From Arcticibacter sp. (GTDB lineage: Bacteria; Bacteroidota; Bacteroidia; 2-12-FULL-35-15), in the NCBI GenBank assembly GCA_021155045.1, contig JAJNQB010000016.1, positions 1-64,000 on the forward strand: 64,000 nt of DNA. The letters are read 5' to 3'. The position numbers were made by a program, and so were the translations under genes. Positions 26,586 through 35,693 of this stretch are shown here, piece by piece. The notes under the pieces were generated by a model that saw only the letters and a list, made by a program, of their open reading frames with translations, ran no database searches and had not been told where the DNA came from. Position 1 is the stretch's first letter. Each line of letters begins with the position of its first letter.

Positions 26586-27707
26586 TTAAAACGTTTTTTC
26601 AATACTTTTCCAAAAAGCGTCTGCTGTTTTATCCCAACTAAAATCAAGTTTTTGTTTATTACCTTTTGCAATTAATATATTGCGCATGTCTTCGTCTTTA
26701 TACAGATAAAGCATAGCATCGGAAATTGAATTAACAGAAAATGGATTAACTAAAAGCGCTGCATCACCTGCAACTTCGGGCATTGATGTAATGTTGCTGG
26801 TAATAACAGGAATTCCAGCATTCATAGCTTCTAGTATGGGTATTCCAAATCCTTCGAAATAAGGAACGTAAGTTAATGCTAATGCCGAGCCTAAAACATT
26901 TTTGAGTTCTTTTGTGCTAAGACGACCAGTAAAAATTACATCATCTTTGTGCTTCATATTGATAAAAGCACGTTTTATTTCGTTTGTCCAATAATATTTT
27001 TCTCCAACCACAACAAGTTTAATTTTGCTTCCTGTAGCGTTTTTAAAAATATCAAAAGCTTCAAATAAGCGTTTTATGTTTTTTCTTGGGTGTAAGGAGC
27101 CAACATATAAAAAATAATCTTCATCTTGAGAGTAAATGTGCTTGGTTGATTTTTTTGTTTCAGCAGACAAAACAGAATAAATTGTGTTACAGCCATTATA
27201 AATCACATCAATATTTTTTTCGTTGATATGATATGTTGATGCAATATCTTTTTTTGAAAATTCAGATACGGTTGCGATACGGCTTGCTTTGTGTGCAAAT
27301 TTTGGAAAATAATACTTGTAATACTTACGAACCAAAAATGGTAAATCGTTTGGATAATGTTCGAAATTTAAATCATGTATTACAGCTAACTGTTTACATT
27401 TTGCATTCAATGATAAGTATCCATCGGGAGATAGGAATAAATTTGGTTTGTATTTATTTAAAAAATTAGCAACCGAATGTTCAAACCACCAATAAAAAAG
27501 AAATGGATGCCTTGCTTGTGGCGACAAGATAACAGGAGTAATGTTGTCTGAGAAAATAAATTCTTCATCAAAATCTCTGTCAAACAAAAAAATAAAATGA
27601 TGCTGAGGATTGTTGTTTGTAATACGTTTCAATGTTTCGTAAGTAAACCAGCCAATTCCTTCAAGTTTGTCTTTTATTAATAGTCTGGTATTTACAACAA
27701 TTTCCAT
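26586..27707 (-). CDS. GT4-family glycosyltransferase
   Basis: This 373-residue GT-B glycosyltransferase has N-terminal NTRLLIKDKLEGIGWFTYE, the linker VGSLHPRKN, VVVGEKYYW, and the donor-binding EGFGIPILEAM with the EX7E spacing of GT4 enzymes. It probably adds a hexose or mannose-like sugar to a surface glycan; donor and acceptor are unknown. It is divergent from the polysaccharide cluster and converges, with no gap, on the hybrid kinase gene. Confidence 0.88.
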   Translation of the reverse strand: MEIVVNTRLLIKDKLEGIGWFTYETLKRITNNNPQHHFIFLFDRDFDEEFIFSDNITPVILSPQARHPFLFYWWFEHSVANFLNKYKPNLFLSPDGYLSLNAKCKQLAVIHDLNFEHYPNDLPFLVRKYYKYYFPKFAHKASRIATVSEFSKKDIASTYHINEKNIDVIYNGCNTIYSVLSAETKKSTKHIYSQDEDYFLYVGSLHPRKNIKRLFEAFDIFKNATGSKIKLVVVGEKYYWTNEIKRAFINMKHKDDVIFTGRLSTKELKNVLGSALALTYVPYFEGFGIPILEAMNAGIPVITSNITSMPEVAGDAALLVNPFSVNSISDAMLYLYKDEDMRNILIAKGNKQKLDFSWDKTADAFWKSIEKTF

Positions 27708-27737
27708 TGTATTTATTATTTGTGAACGAAATTATAA

Positions 27738-27745
27738 TATTTTTG
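27738..27745 (+). promoter_or_regulatory. -7 box TATTTTTG of the FkbM gene
   Basis: The match ends 7 nt before the ATG at 27753. A TTTG 15 nt upstream is poorly spaced. A near-leaderless mRNA is predicted. Confidence 0.45.
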
Positions 27746-27752
27746 CAAGCGA

Positions 27753-28487
27753 ATGAAAAATGCTGTAAAATATATTCTTCATAAACTACTTGGTTTTAAA
27801 AATTATTTATTTGTTTTTTCTCTTTTTAAAATTTATACGCTAAAACGAGATAAAAATGAAAAAGATTTTTTTCACTTTTTAAAGTTAATTCCTAATAATT
27901 CCACCGTGCTTGATATTGGTGCAAATATTGGTATTATGACGGCTCATTTGGCTAAAACAATAAAAAACACAACGGTGTTTGCATTTGAACCTATGCCTAA
28001 CAACATAATAGCATTTAAACGAATTGTAAACTATTTAAAACTCAATAATGTTGTGCTTTTTGAAGTTGCACTAGGAAATACAGAAGGGGAGGTAGAAATG
28101 GTGATGCCTGTAATTTCAAATGTGCGTATGCAAGGATTAAGTCATGTAGTTCATGATTCAATTACTGAAAACAATGAAGGCGAGAAAGTTAAAGTTCCGC
28201 TAAAAAAAATAGATTTAATGCCTGAAATAATAAATTCAGAAAAAAGAATCAGTGCAATAAAAATTGATGTTGAAAATTTCGAATTTTTTGTATTAGATGG
28301 AGCTAAAGAAACAATATTAAAAAATAAACCTGTTGTTTATGCTGAGCTATGGGATAATGAAAATCGCTATAATTGTTTTAACTTATTTAAAGCGTTGAAT
28401 TACAAAACTTTTGTTGTAATCAAAAATCAACTAGTAGAATTTGATTCTAGAATACATCAAAAACAAAATTTTATCTTCTTACCTTAA
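27753..28487 (+). CDS. FkbM-family methyltransferase
   Basis: This 244-residue SAM-dependent methyltransferase has motif I VLDIGANIGIMTAHL, acidic motif FAFEPMPNN, and the FkbM-type IKIDVENFEFFVLDGA. FkbM enzymes O-methylate sugars or polyketides. Between a glycosyltransferase and a flippase, it most likely methylates a sugar of the surface polysaccharide. About 40 residues precede the SAM fold. Confidence 0.87.
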   Translation: MKNAVKYILHKLLGFKNYLFVFSLFKIYTLKRDKNEKDFFHFLKLIPNNSTVLDIGANIGIMTAHLAKTIKNTTVFAFEPMPNNIIAFKRIVNYLKLNNVVLFEVALGNTEGEVEMVMPVISNVRMQGLSHVVHDSITENNEGEKVKVPLKKIDLMPEIINSEKRISAIKIDVENFEFFVLDGAKETILKNKPVVYAELWDNENRYNCFNLFKALNYKTFVVIKNQLVEFDSRIHQKQNFIFLP

Positions 28488-28496
28488 TAAAATCAG

Positions 28497-28504
28497 TATT
28501 TTTG
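28497..28504 (+). promoter_or_regulatory. -7 box TATTTTTG of the flippase gene
   Basis: The box ends 4 nt before the ATG at 28509, the tightest spacing on the plus strand. Either the mRNA is leaderless or this is a chance match in an AT-rich gap. Confidence 0.42.
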
Positions 28505-28508
28505 CCAC

Positions 28509-29951
28509 ATGCAAAAAAAGTTTGTTGCCAATTTAGCATTGCTTTTATTTATGAATTTACTCATCAAACCAATTTATATATTGGGTGTTGATAGAGCAAT
28601 TCAAGTAGAAGTAGGCGCTGCAAACTATGGAATTTACTTCGCAATTTTCAATTTTACGTTTTTACTTACAATTATTCTTGATTTTGGAATAACCAATTTT
28701 AATAATAAAAATATTGCACAAAACAATCATCTACTCACAAAACATTTTTCCAGTTTAGTAGGCTTAAAACTTTTGCTAGCACTAGCTTATATTGTTATTT
28801 GTATTATTGCTGGTATAGTAATTGGTTACGATACAAGGCTTATTAAATTATTATTAGTTCAAGGATTTAATATGTTTTTAGTGTTCTTCATTCTTTATTT
28901 AAGATCCAATTTAGCTGGTTTACATTTGTTTAAAACGGATAGTGTCGTATCTGTTTTGGATAGGTTAATTCTTATTGTTTTGTGTGTGGTAATGCTAAAA
29001 AAAGGTGTTTTTAAAGGAGAAGACGGAATTATGTATTTTGTTTATGCACAAACTTTTTCGTACTTACTCACAACCATTATTGCATTTTTTATTATTCTAA
29101 GTAAGACTACTTCTTTTAAATTAAAATTTGACAAAACATTTTCTTTAATGATTTTAAAAAAGAGTTTGCCTTTTGCCATACTTACACTATTAATGTCGTT
29201 TTATAACCGTATTGATACAGTAATGATTGAGCGTATGCTTGATGATGGCGATGTTCAATCGGGTATTTATGCTCAGGCTTTTAGGATATTGGATGCAACC
29301 AACATGATTGCTTTTTTAACGGCAGGCATGTTGTTGCCAATTTTTTCTCGTATGCTTAAATACAAAGAATCAATAGAACCACTAGTAAAACTGATAAGCA
29401 CCTTATTACTCACTCCAGCAATCGTTATTGGGATAGGTTGCCTGTTTTTTAGACAGGAATTAATGGAATTGATGTACAAAGAGCATATTGCTGAATCTGC
29501 AAAAATATTTGGCTTGCTAATGATGAGTTTTATAGCAGTTTCAACAACTTATATTTTTGGCACCTTACTTACAGCAAATGGGAATATGCGTCAGTTGAAT
29601 TATATGGCAGCCTCTGGAATGCTATTCAACATTACACTAAATTATTTTTTAATTATAAAATTTGAAGCTTTTGGTTCGGCAGTATCTAGTTTAATTACTC
29701 AATTTTTAACGGCAGGCATTCAAGTAATTATAGCTCAACGTATATTTAAGTTCAAAGTCAATTTTAGGCTGATCAATACTTTTATTGTTTTTACTGCAGG
29801 CATTATTGCTATCAATTATGCTACACACGAGCTTTTGAGCTTTCATTGGATGGTTAAATTTATGATGATGACATCTTGCTCTATTGTATGGGCATTTATT
29901 ACAGGAATCATCAGTTTAAAATCGATGTTCCGTATAATGAAATACGGATAA
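28509..29951 (+). CDS. Wzx-like polysaccharide flippase
   Basis: This 480-residue polytopic protein has about 12-14 hydrophobic segments and belongs to the MVF/MATE-like polysaccharide exporter superfamily. Characteristic pieces are the N-terminal IQVEVGAANYGIYFAIFNF and SFYNRIDTVMIERM in the middle. It should flip undecaprenyl-linked oligosaccharide units to the periplasmic face. It sits 21 nt after the FkbM gene, and the Wzz and ligase genes follow. Confidence 0.88.
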   Translation: MQKKFVANLALLLFMNLLIKPIYILGVDRAIQVEVGAANYGIYFAIFNFTFLLTIILDFGITNFNNKNIAQNNHLLTKHFSSLVGLKLLLALAYIVICIIAGIVIGYDTRLIKLLLVQGFNMFLVFFILYLRSNLAGLHLFKTDSVVSVLDRLILIVLCVVMLKKGVFKGEDGIMYFVYAQTFSYLLTTIIAFFIILSKTTSFKLKFDKTFSLMILKKSLPFAILTLLMSFYNRIDTVMIERMLDDGDVQSGIYAQAFRILDATNMIAFLTAGMLLPIFSRMLKYKESIEPLVKLISTLLLTPAIVIGIGCLFFRQELMELMYKEHIAESAKIFGLLMMSFIAVSTTYIFGTLLTANGNMRQLNYMAASGMLFNITLNYFLIIKFEAFGSAVSSLITQFLTAGIQVIIAQRIFKFKVNFRLINTFIVFTAGIIAINYATHELLSFHWMVKFMMMTSCSIVWAFITGIISLKSMFRIMKYG

Positions 29952-29977
29952 AAACTACTGAATTATCTATTTTTTGC

Positions 29978-29985
29978 TATTTTTG
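29978..29985 (+). promoter_or_regulatory. -7 box TATTTTTG before the first Wzz gene
   Basis: The match is 42 nt before the ATG. The -33 element is weak (ACTG with a 17-nt spacer). Confidence 0.35.
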
Positions 29986-30027
29986 TCGTCCTTAATTCAT
30001 ACAGACGTACTCAAATAAAAATAGCTC

Positions 30028-31041
30028 ATGAACAAGCAATCAAACGAAGCGGAAGATTTTAATTCTTTAAACGTATTGTTTTTTATTTATAAATGGAAAA
30101 AACAGTTGGCAATCATTGCTATAGCTGCTGTTATAATATCTAGTATAGTTTCATTAACGATACAGGAAAAATACAAATCAACAGTGATTTTGTTTCCTGC
30201 AACTACCAATTCCATTTCTGGTGCTTTATTATCCGAAACAAATGCTCAAAAAACAGACGTTTTGCAGTTTGGAGAAGAGGAAGAAGCAGAACAAATGCTA
30301 CAAATACTAAATTCTGATGAAATTCGCTCTCAGGTTTGTGAAAAGTATAATCTTATGGCTCATTATGGCATTGATTCTACTGATAAGTATAAAAGAACTA
30401 AACTTTATGAGGAATACCAAAGCAATATCAGTTTTAAACGTACAGAATACATGTCTGTTAAAATTGAAGTTTTAGACAAAGACCCCAATTTAGCTTCAGA
30501 AATTGCCAATGATATTGCTGCATTGCATGACTCTACAAAAATTCATATTCAACGTCAGCGTGCAAATGAAGGATTTAAAATTGTATCGACTGAGTATAAC
30601 AATAAATTAGTTGAAATTCAAACACAGGAAGACTCCTTGCGAGCAATCAATAGAAAAGGGGTTTATGATTATGAGTCACAATCGGAAGTTACAAACGAAC
30701 AATATGCCATCGCGATTTCAAAAGGAGACCAAAGAGCAGTAAAAGCATTAGAAGAAAAATTGAAAATTCTTGCGGAGTACGGAAGTGCTTACATTTCGTT
30801 GCGCGATAATATGTACATGCAACGAAAACAATTGAATATTTTAAAATCTAAGTTAGAAGAAGCCCGTGTAAATGCTACTCAAACATTACCACAAAAGTTT
30901 ATTGTTAGCAACGCTTATCCTGCTGAGCGAAAATCATATCCAGTAAGATGGTTGATTGTTTTAGCATCTACTGTTACAACATTAATTTTAGCATTAATAG
31001 CAATTTTATTATTAGAAAACATAAAACAATACAAAAAATGA
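30028..31041 (+). CDS. Wzz-like chain-length determinant protein (copy 1)
   Basis: This 337-residue protein has a cytoplasmic N-terminus, TM1 at about residues 26-48, a long periplasmic coiled-coil-rich domain, and TM2 at about 308-330. TM2 is preceded by AERKSYPVRWLIV, the proline-containing motif of Wzz/PCP proteins. No tyrosine-kinase domain follows TM2, so it is a PCP-1-like protein that sets polysaccharide chain length. It is homologous to the next gene product and shares the string KSYPVRWLIV exactly. Confidence 0.87.
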   Translation: MNKQSNEAEDFNSLNVLFFIYKWKKQLAIIAIAAVIISSIVSLTIQEKYKSTVILFPATTNSISGALLSETNAQKTDVLQFGEEEEAEQMLQILNSDEIRSQVCEKYNLMAHYGIDSTDKYKRTKLYEEYQSNISFKRTEYMSVKIEVLDKDPNLASEIANDIAALHDSTKIHIQRQRANEGFKIVSTEYNNKLVEIQTQEDSLRAINRKGVYDYESQSEVTNEQYAIAISKGDQRAVKALEEKLKILAEYGSAYISLRDNMYMQRKQLNILKSKLEEARVNATQTLPQKFIVSNAYPAERKSYPVRWLIVLASTVTTLILALIAILLLENIKQYKK

Positions 31042-31053
31042 ACACAGGAGCCG

Positions 31054-32184
31054 GTGAGGGCTTCCATAATACGGCACAACAAAGTAAAAGACTACAAACC
31101 TGATATTGAAAGCAAAGAAATAGAAAGACAGGTAGAAACAAAAATTGAAACTATTGAAGTACAAAATAATAGTTCACAAAAGCTTAAAGAAAAGATAAAC
31201 GAAATAATTACAAAAATAAAAGAAGAACCAATGCAAGAAGAATACAAAGAAAGTACTTACTATTTTATACGGGTAATACTTCGATGGAAAATGCAGTTTA
31301 TAATTATATCGGCTGCTGCCATTGTGTTATCTGTACTATTTTCAAGTGAATGGTTTATAAAACCAAAGTACAAATCATCTGCTATTATTTATCCATCCAA
31401 TATAATCCCTTACAGTAGCGAAAGTCCCTCAGAGCAAATGCTGCAATTATTAGAATCTGCTGATATTAGAGATGCTCTTGTAAAAAAATATAATTTGGCA
31501 GAACACTATAATATTGACACCACTGAAAATGGAGGAATATCTAAATTGGTTAATAGTTACGAATCAAATGTTGAAATTAGAAGAACACAATTTGAATCAA
31601 TTGAAATAAAAGTTTTAGATGAAAACCCAGGTATAGCTTGTTCAATGGTAAATGAAATTGTAGAGCAATTAAATTTAAAAGCGAGAGCTTTACAACGAGA
31701 AAAAACATCGGAAGTGCTCGTTATTGTTGAAAATCAATTAAAGCACAAACAAGTTGCATTGGATTCAATTGATAAAGTTTTGAAAGAACTTAGGATTAAA
31801 TATCAAATATTAGATTATGAAGTACAATCAAAAGAAGTAACCAAAGCATATTTAAAATCTTTAGCAAATGGTAAAAACAAAATACAGGATATTGATGCAA
31901 TGATGCGAAACCTGGAAGAAAAAGGAGGAGAATATTACGAAGCTAAAAAAACGTATGACACACACTTGGGAAGTTATAATGCTACACGGTTAGAATATGA
32001 TAATGTTTTAAAAGATTTAACAAAAGAATTGACTTATACTAATGTGGTTACTAAGCCTAGTATAGCGGATAAAAAGTCTTATCCTGTTCGTTGGTTAATA
32101 GTTACAATTTCTTTTTTTGCGTCTAATATGTTTTTATTTCTGATGGCTTTGATTTTTGACATCAGAAAAAAACTAGCAGCATAA
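31054..32184 (+). CDS. Wzz-like chain-length determinant protein (copy 2)
   Basis: As called, this is a 376-residue protein from a GTG at 31054, preceded by AGGAG. A first ATG in frame at 31231 would give 318 residues and a layout closer to copy 1. The intervening 59 residues are Lys/Glu-rich and look coding, so I keep the longer form with doubt. TM1 lies at about residues 78-98 and TM2 near the C-terminus, after KSYPVRWLIV. The periplasmic domain is coiled-coil rich. No kinase domain is present. It overlaps the operon with 12 nt spacing on its left and 7 nt on its right. Confidence 0.8.
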   Translation: MRASIIRHNKVKDYKPDIESKEIERQVETKIETIEVQNNSSQKLKEKINEIITKIKEEPMQEEYKESTYYFIRVILRWKMQFIIISAAAIVLSVLFSSEWFIKPKYKSSAIIYPSNIIPYSSESPSEQMLQLLESADIRDALVKKYNLAEHYNIDTTENGGISKLVNSYESNVEIRRTQFESIEIKVLDENPGIACSMVNEIVEQLNLKARALQREKTSEVLVIVENQLKHKQVALDSIDKVLKELRIKYQILDYEVQSKEVTKAYLKSLANGKNKIQDIDAMMRNLEEKGGEYYEAKKTYDTHLGSYNATRLEYDNVLKDLTKELTYTNVVTKPSIADKKSYPVRWLIVTISFFASNMFLFLMALIFDIRKKLAA

Positions 32185-32191
32185 ATATAAA

Positions 32192-33625
32192 ATGCTTCAA
32201 CAAAAAAATATAAAATGGGTGTTTACATTGAGTATAGCATTTATGCTAATTAATGCTTTATGCATCTATTTTGAATTTTATTATTTGAATTTATTGCCTG
32301 CTGCATTACTTATTGTTTTTTTAGCATTATTCTCTATTGATAAATTGGTGTTGGTTGTCGTTTTTCTTACCCCATTTGCAGTTAATTTGCAGCATCTTGA
32401 AGGAGGATTGGGGCTAAGCTTGCCAACAGAGCCAATTATTTTTGGAATAATGTTGGTTTATATTTTTAAACAACTTCACAAATCATCCATTGATTCATCT
32501 ATTTTAAAACATCCAATAACCATTTCAATTTTAATTTATTTGCTGTGGATATTTATTACTTCTATTACAAGCGAATTTCCAGTTGTTTCTTTCAAGTTTT
32601 TAGTTTCAAGATTATGGTATATAATTGTGTTTTACTTTTTAGGAACACAAATATTTAAAAACTATTCCCATATAAAAAGGTTTGTATGGTTATATATTAT
32701 TGCTTTTACAGCAATCATTTTTTATACTTTGTACAACCATTATTTGGTAAGTTTCGATGAGCAAATAGCAAATTATATCATGTCGCCATTTTACAATGAT
32801 CACACTGTATATGGCGCAATGTTAGCAATGTTTTTTCCGTTTTTAATATTTTTTACATTCAATAAAAAATACCCTGCAAGTATAAAATTCGCTTCCTTTT
32901 TGTTACTCCTTATCTTTATTATTGCTTTGGTATTCAGCTATACAAGGGCTGCATGGCTTAGTTTGGTTGCTGCTCTTTTAATGTATTTTATTTTACTGTT
33001 AAAAATTAGGTTTAATACCTTGCTTATTTTTGCGTCTTTAATTGCAGCTGTATTGTTGATATATCGAACGGAAATAGTAATGAAACTTGAAAAAAATCGT
33101 CAAGATGCATCTCAAGATTTTGATAAACACATTGAATCCATTTCTAATATTTCTACTGATGCTTCTAACTTAGAACGACTGAATCGTTGGAGTGCAGCAT
33201 TTAGAATGTTTGAAGAACGCCCTGTTTTAGGTTGGGGACCCGGTACTTATTCTTTTGTTTATGCTCCTTTTCAACATGCAAATGAAAAAACAATTATTAG
33301 TACAAATATGGGAGATAGAGGAAATGCTCATAGCGAGTACATTGGTCCATTATGTGAATCAGGGGTGTTGGGAGCATTAACATTTATTGCGATAGTAATT
33401 TGTGTTTTATCTACTGGATTTCGATTATACTATACTATTTCTGATAGAGAATTAAAAAACATTGTTCTTGTAATTTTACTTGGCTTTGTAACCTATATTG
33501 TTCACGGAGGATTAAATAACTTTCTTGATACAGATAAAGCATCTGTCCCTTTTTGGGGATTTGTTGCTATGCTTGTTACTATTGATGTTTATCATAAGCA
33601 TCAAAAAGAAATTGAAAATAAATAA
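32192..33625 (+). CDS. O-antigen ligase/polymerase-family membrane protein
   Basis: This 477-residue polytopic protein has about 11-12 hydrophobic segments and a long periplasmic loop containing LNRWSAAFRMFEERPVLG then GPGTYSFVY and GNAHSEYIGPLCESG. These are the Wzy_C/WaaL signatures. It either polymerises the repeat unit or ligates the glycan to its acceptor; sequence alone does not separate these. It closes the cluster of glycosyltransferase, methyltransferase, flippase and two Wzz genes. Confidence 0.88.
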   Translation: MLQQKNIKWVFTLSIAFMLINALCIYFEFYYLNLLPAALLIVFLALFSIDKLVLVVVFLTPFAVNLQHLEGGLGLSLPTEPIIFGIMLVYIFKQLHKSSIDSSILKHPITISILIYLLWIFITSITSEFPVVSFKFLVSRLWYIIVFYFLGTQIFKNYSHIKRFVWLYIIAFTAIIFYTLYNHYLVSFDEQIANYIMSPFYNDHTVYGAMLAMFFPFLIFFTFNKKYPASIKFASFLLLLIFIIALVFSYTRAAWLSLVAALLMYFILLLKIRFNTLLIFASLIAAVLLIYRTEIVMKLEKNRQDASQDFDKHIESISNISTDASNLERLNRWSAAFRMFEERPVLGWGPGTYSFVYAPFQHANEKTIISTNMGDRGNAHSEYIGPLCESGVLGALTFIAIVICVLSTGFRLYYTISDRELKNIVLVILLGFVTYIVHGGLNNFLDTDKASVPFWGFVAMLVTIDVYHKHQKEIENK

Positions 33626-33636
33626 AACAAAATTAT

Positions 33637-34413
33637 ATGACATCTATTAAATCTGAATTGATAAATGGTGTATTAAAACTTACATTAAATCGCCCCGATA
33701 AATTTAACAGTTTCAATAGAGAAATGGCTTTAGCTCTACAAACACAGTTAGATATAGCTAAACAAGATAAAAAAGTAAGAGCAATTTATATTACGGGTGA
33801 AGGAAAAGCTTTTTGCGCAGGACAAGATTTATCAGAAGCCATAGATGATTCAGGACCAGGGATAGAAACCATTGTTAAAGAACATTATAATATCATTATT
33901 CAAAAATTAAGATATTTAGAGAAACCAGTAATTTGTGCCGTAAATGGTGTTGCTGCTGGAGCAGGTGCAAACATTGCATTGGCTTGTGATATTGTTGTGG
34001 CGGGCAATTCAGCTTCATTTATTCAAGCATTTAGTAAAATTGGTTTAATACCCGATAGCGCTGGAACATTTTTTTTACCACGATTGGTAGGTTTTGGAAA
34101 AGCCTCTGCACTGATGATGTTAGGAGACAAGGTAACCGCTATTGATGCCGAAAAAATGGGAATGATTTATAAAGTTACTGAAGATGCTAATCTGCAAACA
34201 GAAGCATTTGAATTAGCAAAGGCTCTTGCTGAAATGCCAACGTATGCAATTGGTTTAACAAAAAAATTAATCAATCATTCATTGTTTAGTACTCTCGAAA
34301 ATCAATTGATTTCAGAAGCGCATGAGCAAGTAAAAGCTGCTAGAAGTTACGACTACAAAGAAGGAGTAAATGCCTTTTTAGAAAAAAGAAAACCTGTTTT
34401 TAAAGGAGAGTAG
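33637..34413 (+). CDS. Enoyl-CoA hydratase/isomerase, PaaG-like
   Basis: This 258-residue crotonase-fold protein has oxyanion-hole segments AFCAGQDLSE and NGVAAGAGANIALACD, and GLIPDSAGTFFLPRLVG with the Asp used by PaaG-type isomerases. PaaG isomerises ring-1,2-epoxyphenylacetyl-CoA in phenylacetate breakdown; a general fatty-acid or enoyl-CoA role is the alternative. A 3-hydroxyacyl-CoA dehydrogenase follows by 25 nt. No paaABCDE genes are seen, so a phenylacetate pathway is not proven. Confidence 0.88.
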   Translation: MTSIKSELINGVLKLTLNRPDKFNSFNREMALALQTQLDIAKQDKKVRAIYITGEGKAFCAGQDLSEAIDDSGPGIETIVKEHYNIIIQKLRYLEKPVICAVNGVAAGAGANIALACDIVVAGNSASFIQAFSKIGLIPDSAGTFFLPRLVGFGKASALMMLGDKVTAIDAEKMGMIYKVTEDANLQTEAFELAKALAEMPTYAIGLTKKLINHSLFSTLENQLISEAHEQVKAARSYDYKEGVNAFLEKRKPVFKGE

Positions 34414-34415
34414 GT

Positions 34416-34423
34416 TAGATTTG
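34416..34423 (+). promoter_or_regulatory. Possible -7 box TAGATTTG before the hydroxyacyl-CoA dehydrogenase gene
   Basis: The match follows the PaaG-like stop and lies 15 nt before the ATG. There is no convincing -33 box. Confidence 0.3.
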
Positions 34424-34438
34424 TAAATTAAAATAATC

Positions 34439-35605
34439 ATGAATAACAATCACATCGGTATAATAGGTTCTGGCGCTATGGGGGCTGGAATTGCACAGGT
34501 TGCTGCGGCTGCAGGATATGAAGTTTTGATTTACGATAATAATTCTGCTGCACTTGAAAAAGCAAAAATTACTTTAGATAACACTTTAAAAAAACTTGTT
34601 GAAAAACAAAAAATAACGGAACAAGTTGCAAAAGATATAATTTCAAAAACTCACTATGTAAATTCATTAGCTGATTTTAAAAATTGTAGTTTAATCATTG
34701 AAGCCATTATTGAAAATATAGAAATTAAGCAAAATGTGTTTTCTGAATTAGAAGGTGTTGTTTCTGAAAACTGCATCTTGGCGAGTAACACATCTTCTTT
34801 GTCTATTGCATCCATTGCTTCTGTTTGTAAAAAATCAAATAGGGTAGTAGGGATACATTTTTTTAATCCTGCTCCTTTGATGCCTTTGGTTGAAATTATT
34901 CCTGCAATCACTACTGATAATTCTGTTGTTATAGAATCAAAAAAGATAATTGATAGCTGGGGGAAAGTAACTGTACTTACTAAAGACACACCAGGCTTTA
35001 TTGTAAATCGTGTTGCTCGTTCTTTTTATGGCGAATCTATCCGTATTTATGAAGAAGGTATTGCAGATATTGCTACAATTGATTGGGCATTAAAAACGTA
35101 TGGCGGATTTAAAATGGGACCTTTTGAGTTGATGGATTTTATTGGTAATGATATCAATTATAAAGTTACTGAAAGTGTTTGGCAACAATTTTTTTACGAG
35201 CCCAAATTCAAACCTTCTTTAACTCAAAAACGTTTGTTTGAAGCAAAAATGTTTGGACGTAAAACAGGAAAAGGGTATTATAATTATGCTGATGATGCAA
35301 TACAGCCAAAAGCAAATCAAGATGAAAAACTTGGTAAATATATTTTCAATCGTGTAATTGTAATGTTGATAAATGAAGCCATAGACTCACTGTATTTACA
35401 ATTAGCTTCAAAAGAAGATTTAGATATTGCGATGACAAAAGGAGTAAATTATCCAAAAGGACTTTTAAAGTGGGCTGATGAATTGGGTTTGCCAAATGTA
35501 CTTGATTCATTAAATACTCTGTACTCTGATTATTCAGAAGATAGATACAGACCTTGTATTCTTTTGAAAAAGATGGTTGAAAAAAACGAAAAATTTTACA
35601 ATTAA
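34439..35605 (+). CDS. 3-Hydroxyacyl-CoA dehydrogenase, PaaH/FadB-type
   Basis: This 388-residue NAD-dependent enzyme oxidises 3-hydroxyacyl-CoA to 3-ketoacyl-CoA. The Rossmann motif GSGAMGAGIAQVAA is at residues 9-22. The catalytic His is in VGIHFFNPAP, and the Asn in the C-terminal domain is in KDTPGFIVNR. The second C-terminal dehydrogenase repeat is present (NEAIDSLYLQLASKEDLDIAM...). It is paired with the PaaG-like hydratase/isomerase, so both probably act on the same CoA substrates. Confidence 0.9.
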   Translation: MNNNHIGIIGSGAMGAGIAQVAAAAGYEVLIYDNNSAALEKAKITLDNTLKKLVEKQKITEQVAKDIISKTHYVNSLADFKNCSLIIEAIIENIEIKQNVFSELEGVVSENCILASNTSSLSIASIASVCKKSNRVVGIHFFNPAPLMPLVEIIPAITTDNSVVIESKKIIDSWGKVTVLTKDTPGFIVNRVARSFYGESIRIYEEGIADIATIDWALKTYGGFKMGPFELMDFIGNDINYKVTESVWQQFFYEPKFKPSLTQKRLFEAKMFGRKTGKGYYNYADDAIQPKANQDEKLGKYIFNRVIVMLINEAIDSLYLQLASKEDLDIAMTKGVNYPKGLLKWADELGLPNVLDSLNTLYSDYSEDRYRPCILLKKMVEKNEKFYN

Positions 35606-35642
35606 TTTATTAACAAAATTGCTAAAAGTGTTGAAAATATTA

Positions 35643-35674
35643 TTGTTTCAACAGTTTTCTGCTGATTATATTTG
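35643..35674 (+). promoter_or_regulatory. Promoter of tex (TTG-21-TATATTTG)
   Basis: TTG is at 35643-35645 and TATATTTG at 35667-35674, about 20 nt before the ATG. Confidence 0.6.
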
Positions 35675-35693
35675 TAATTACAAATAAACAAAT

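Noticed and set aside
31038..31103. ATG overlapping the stop of Wzz copy 1 as start of Wzz copy 2
   Set aside because: Its frame closes after 21 codons (stop at 31101-31103). It would require a frameshift, for which I see no evidence beyond its position.
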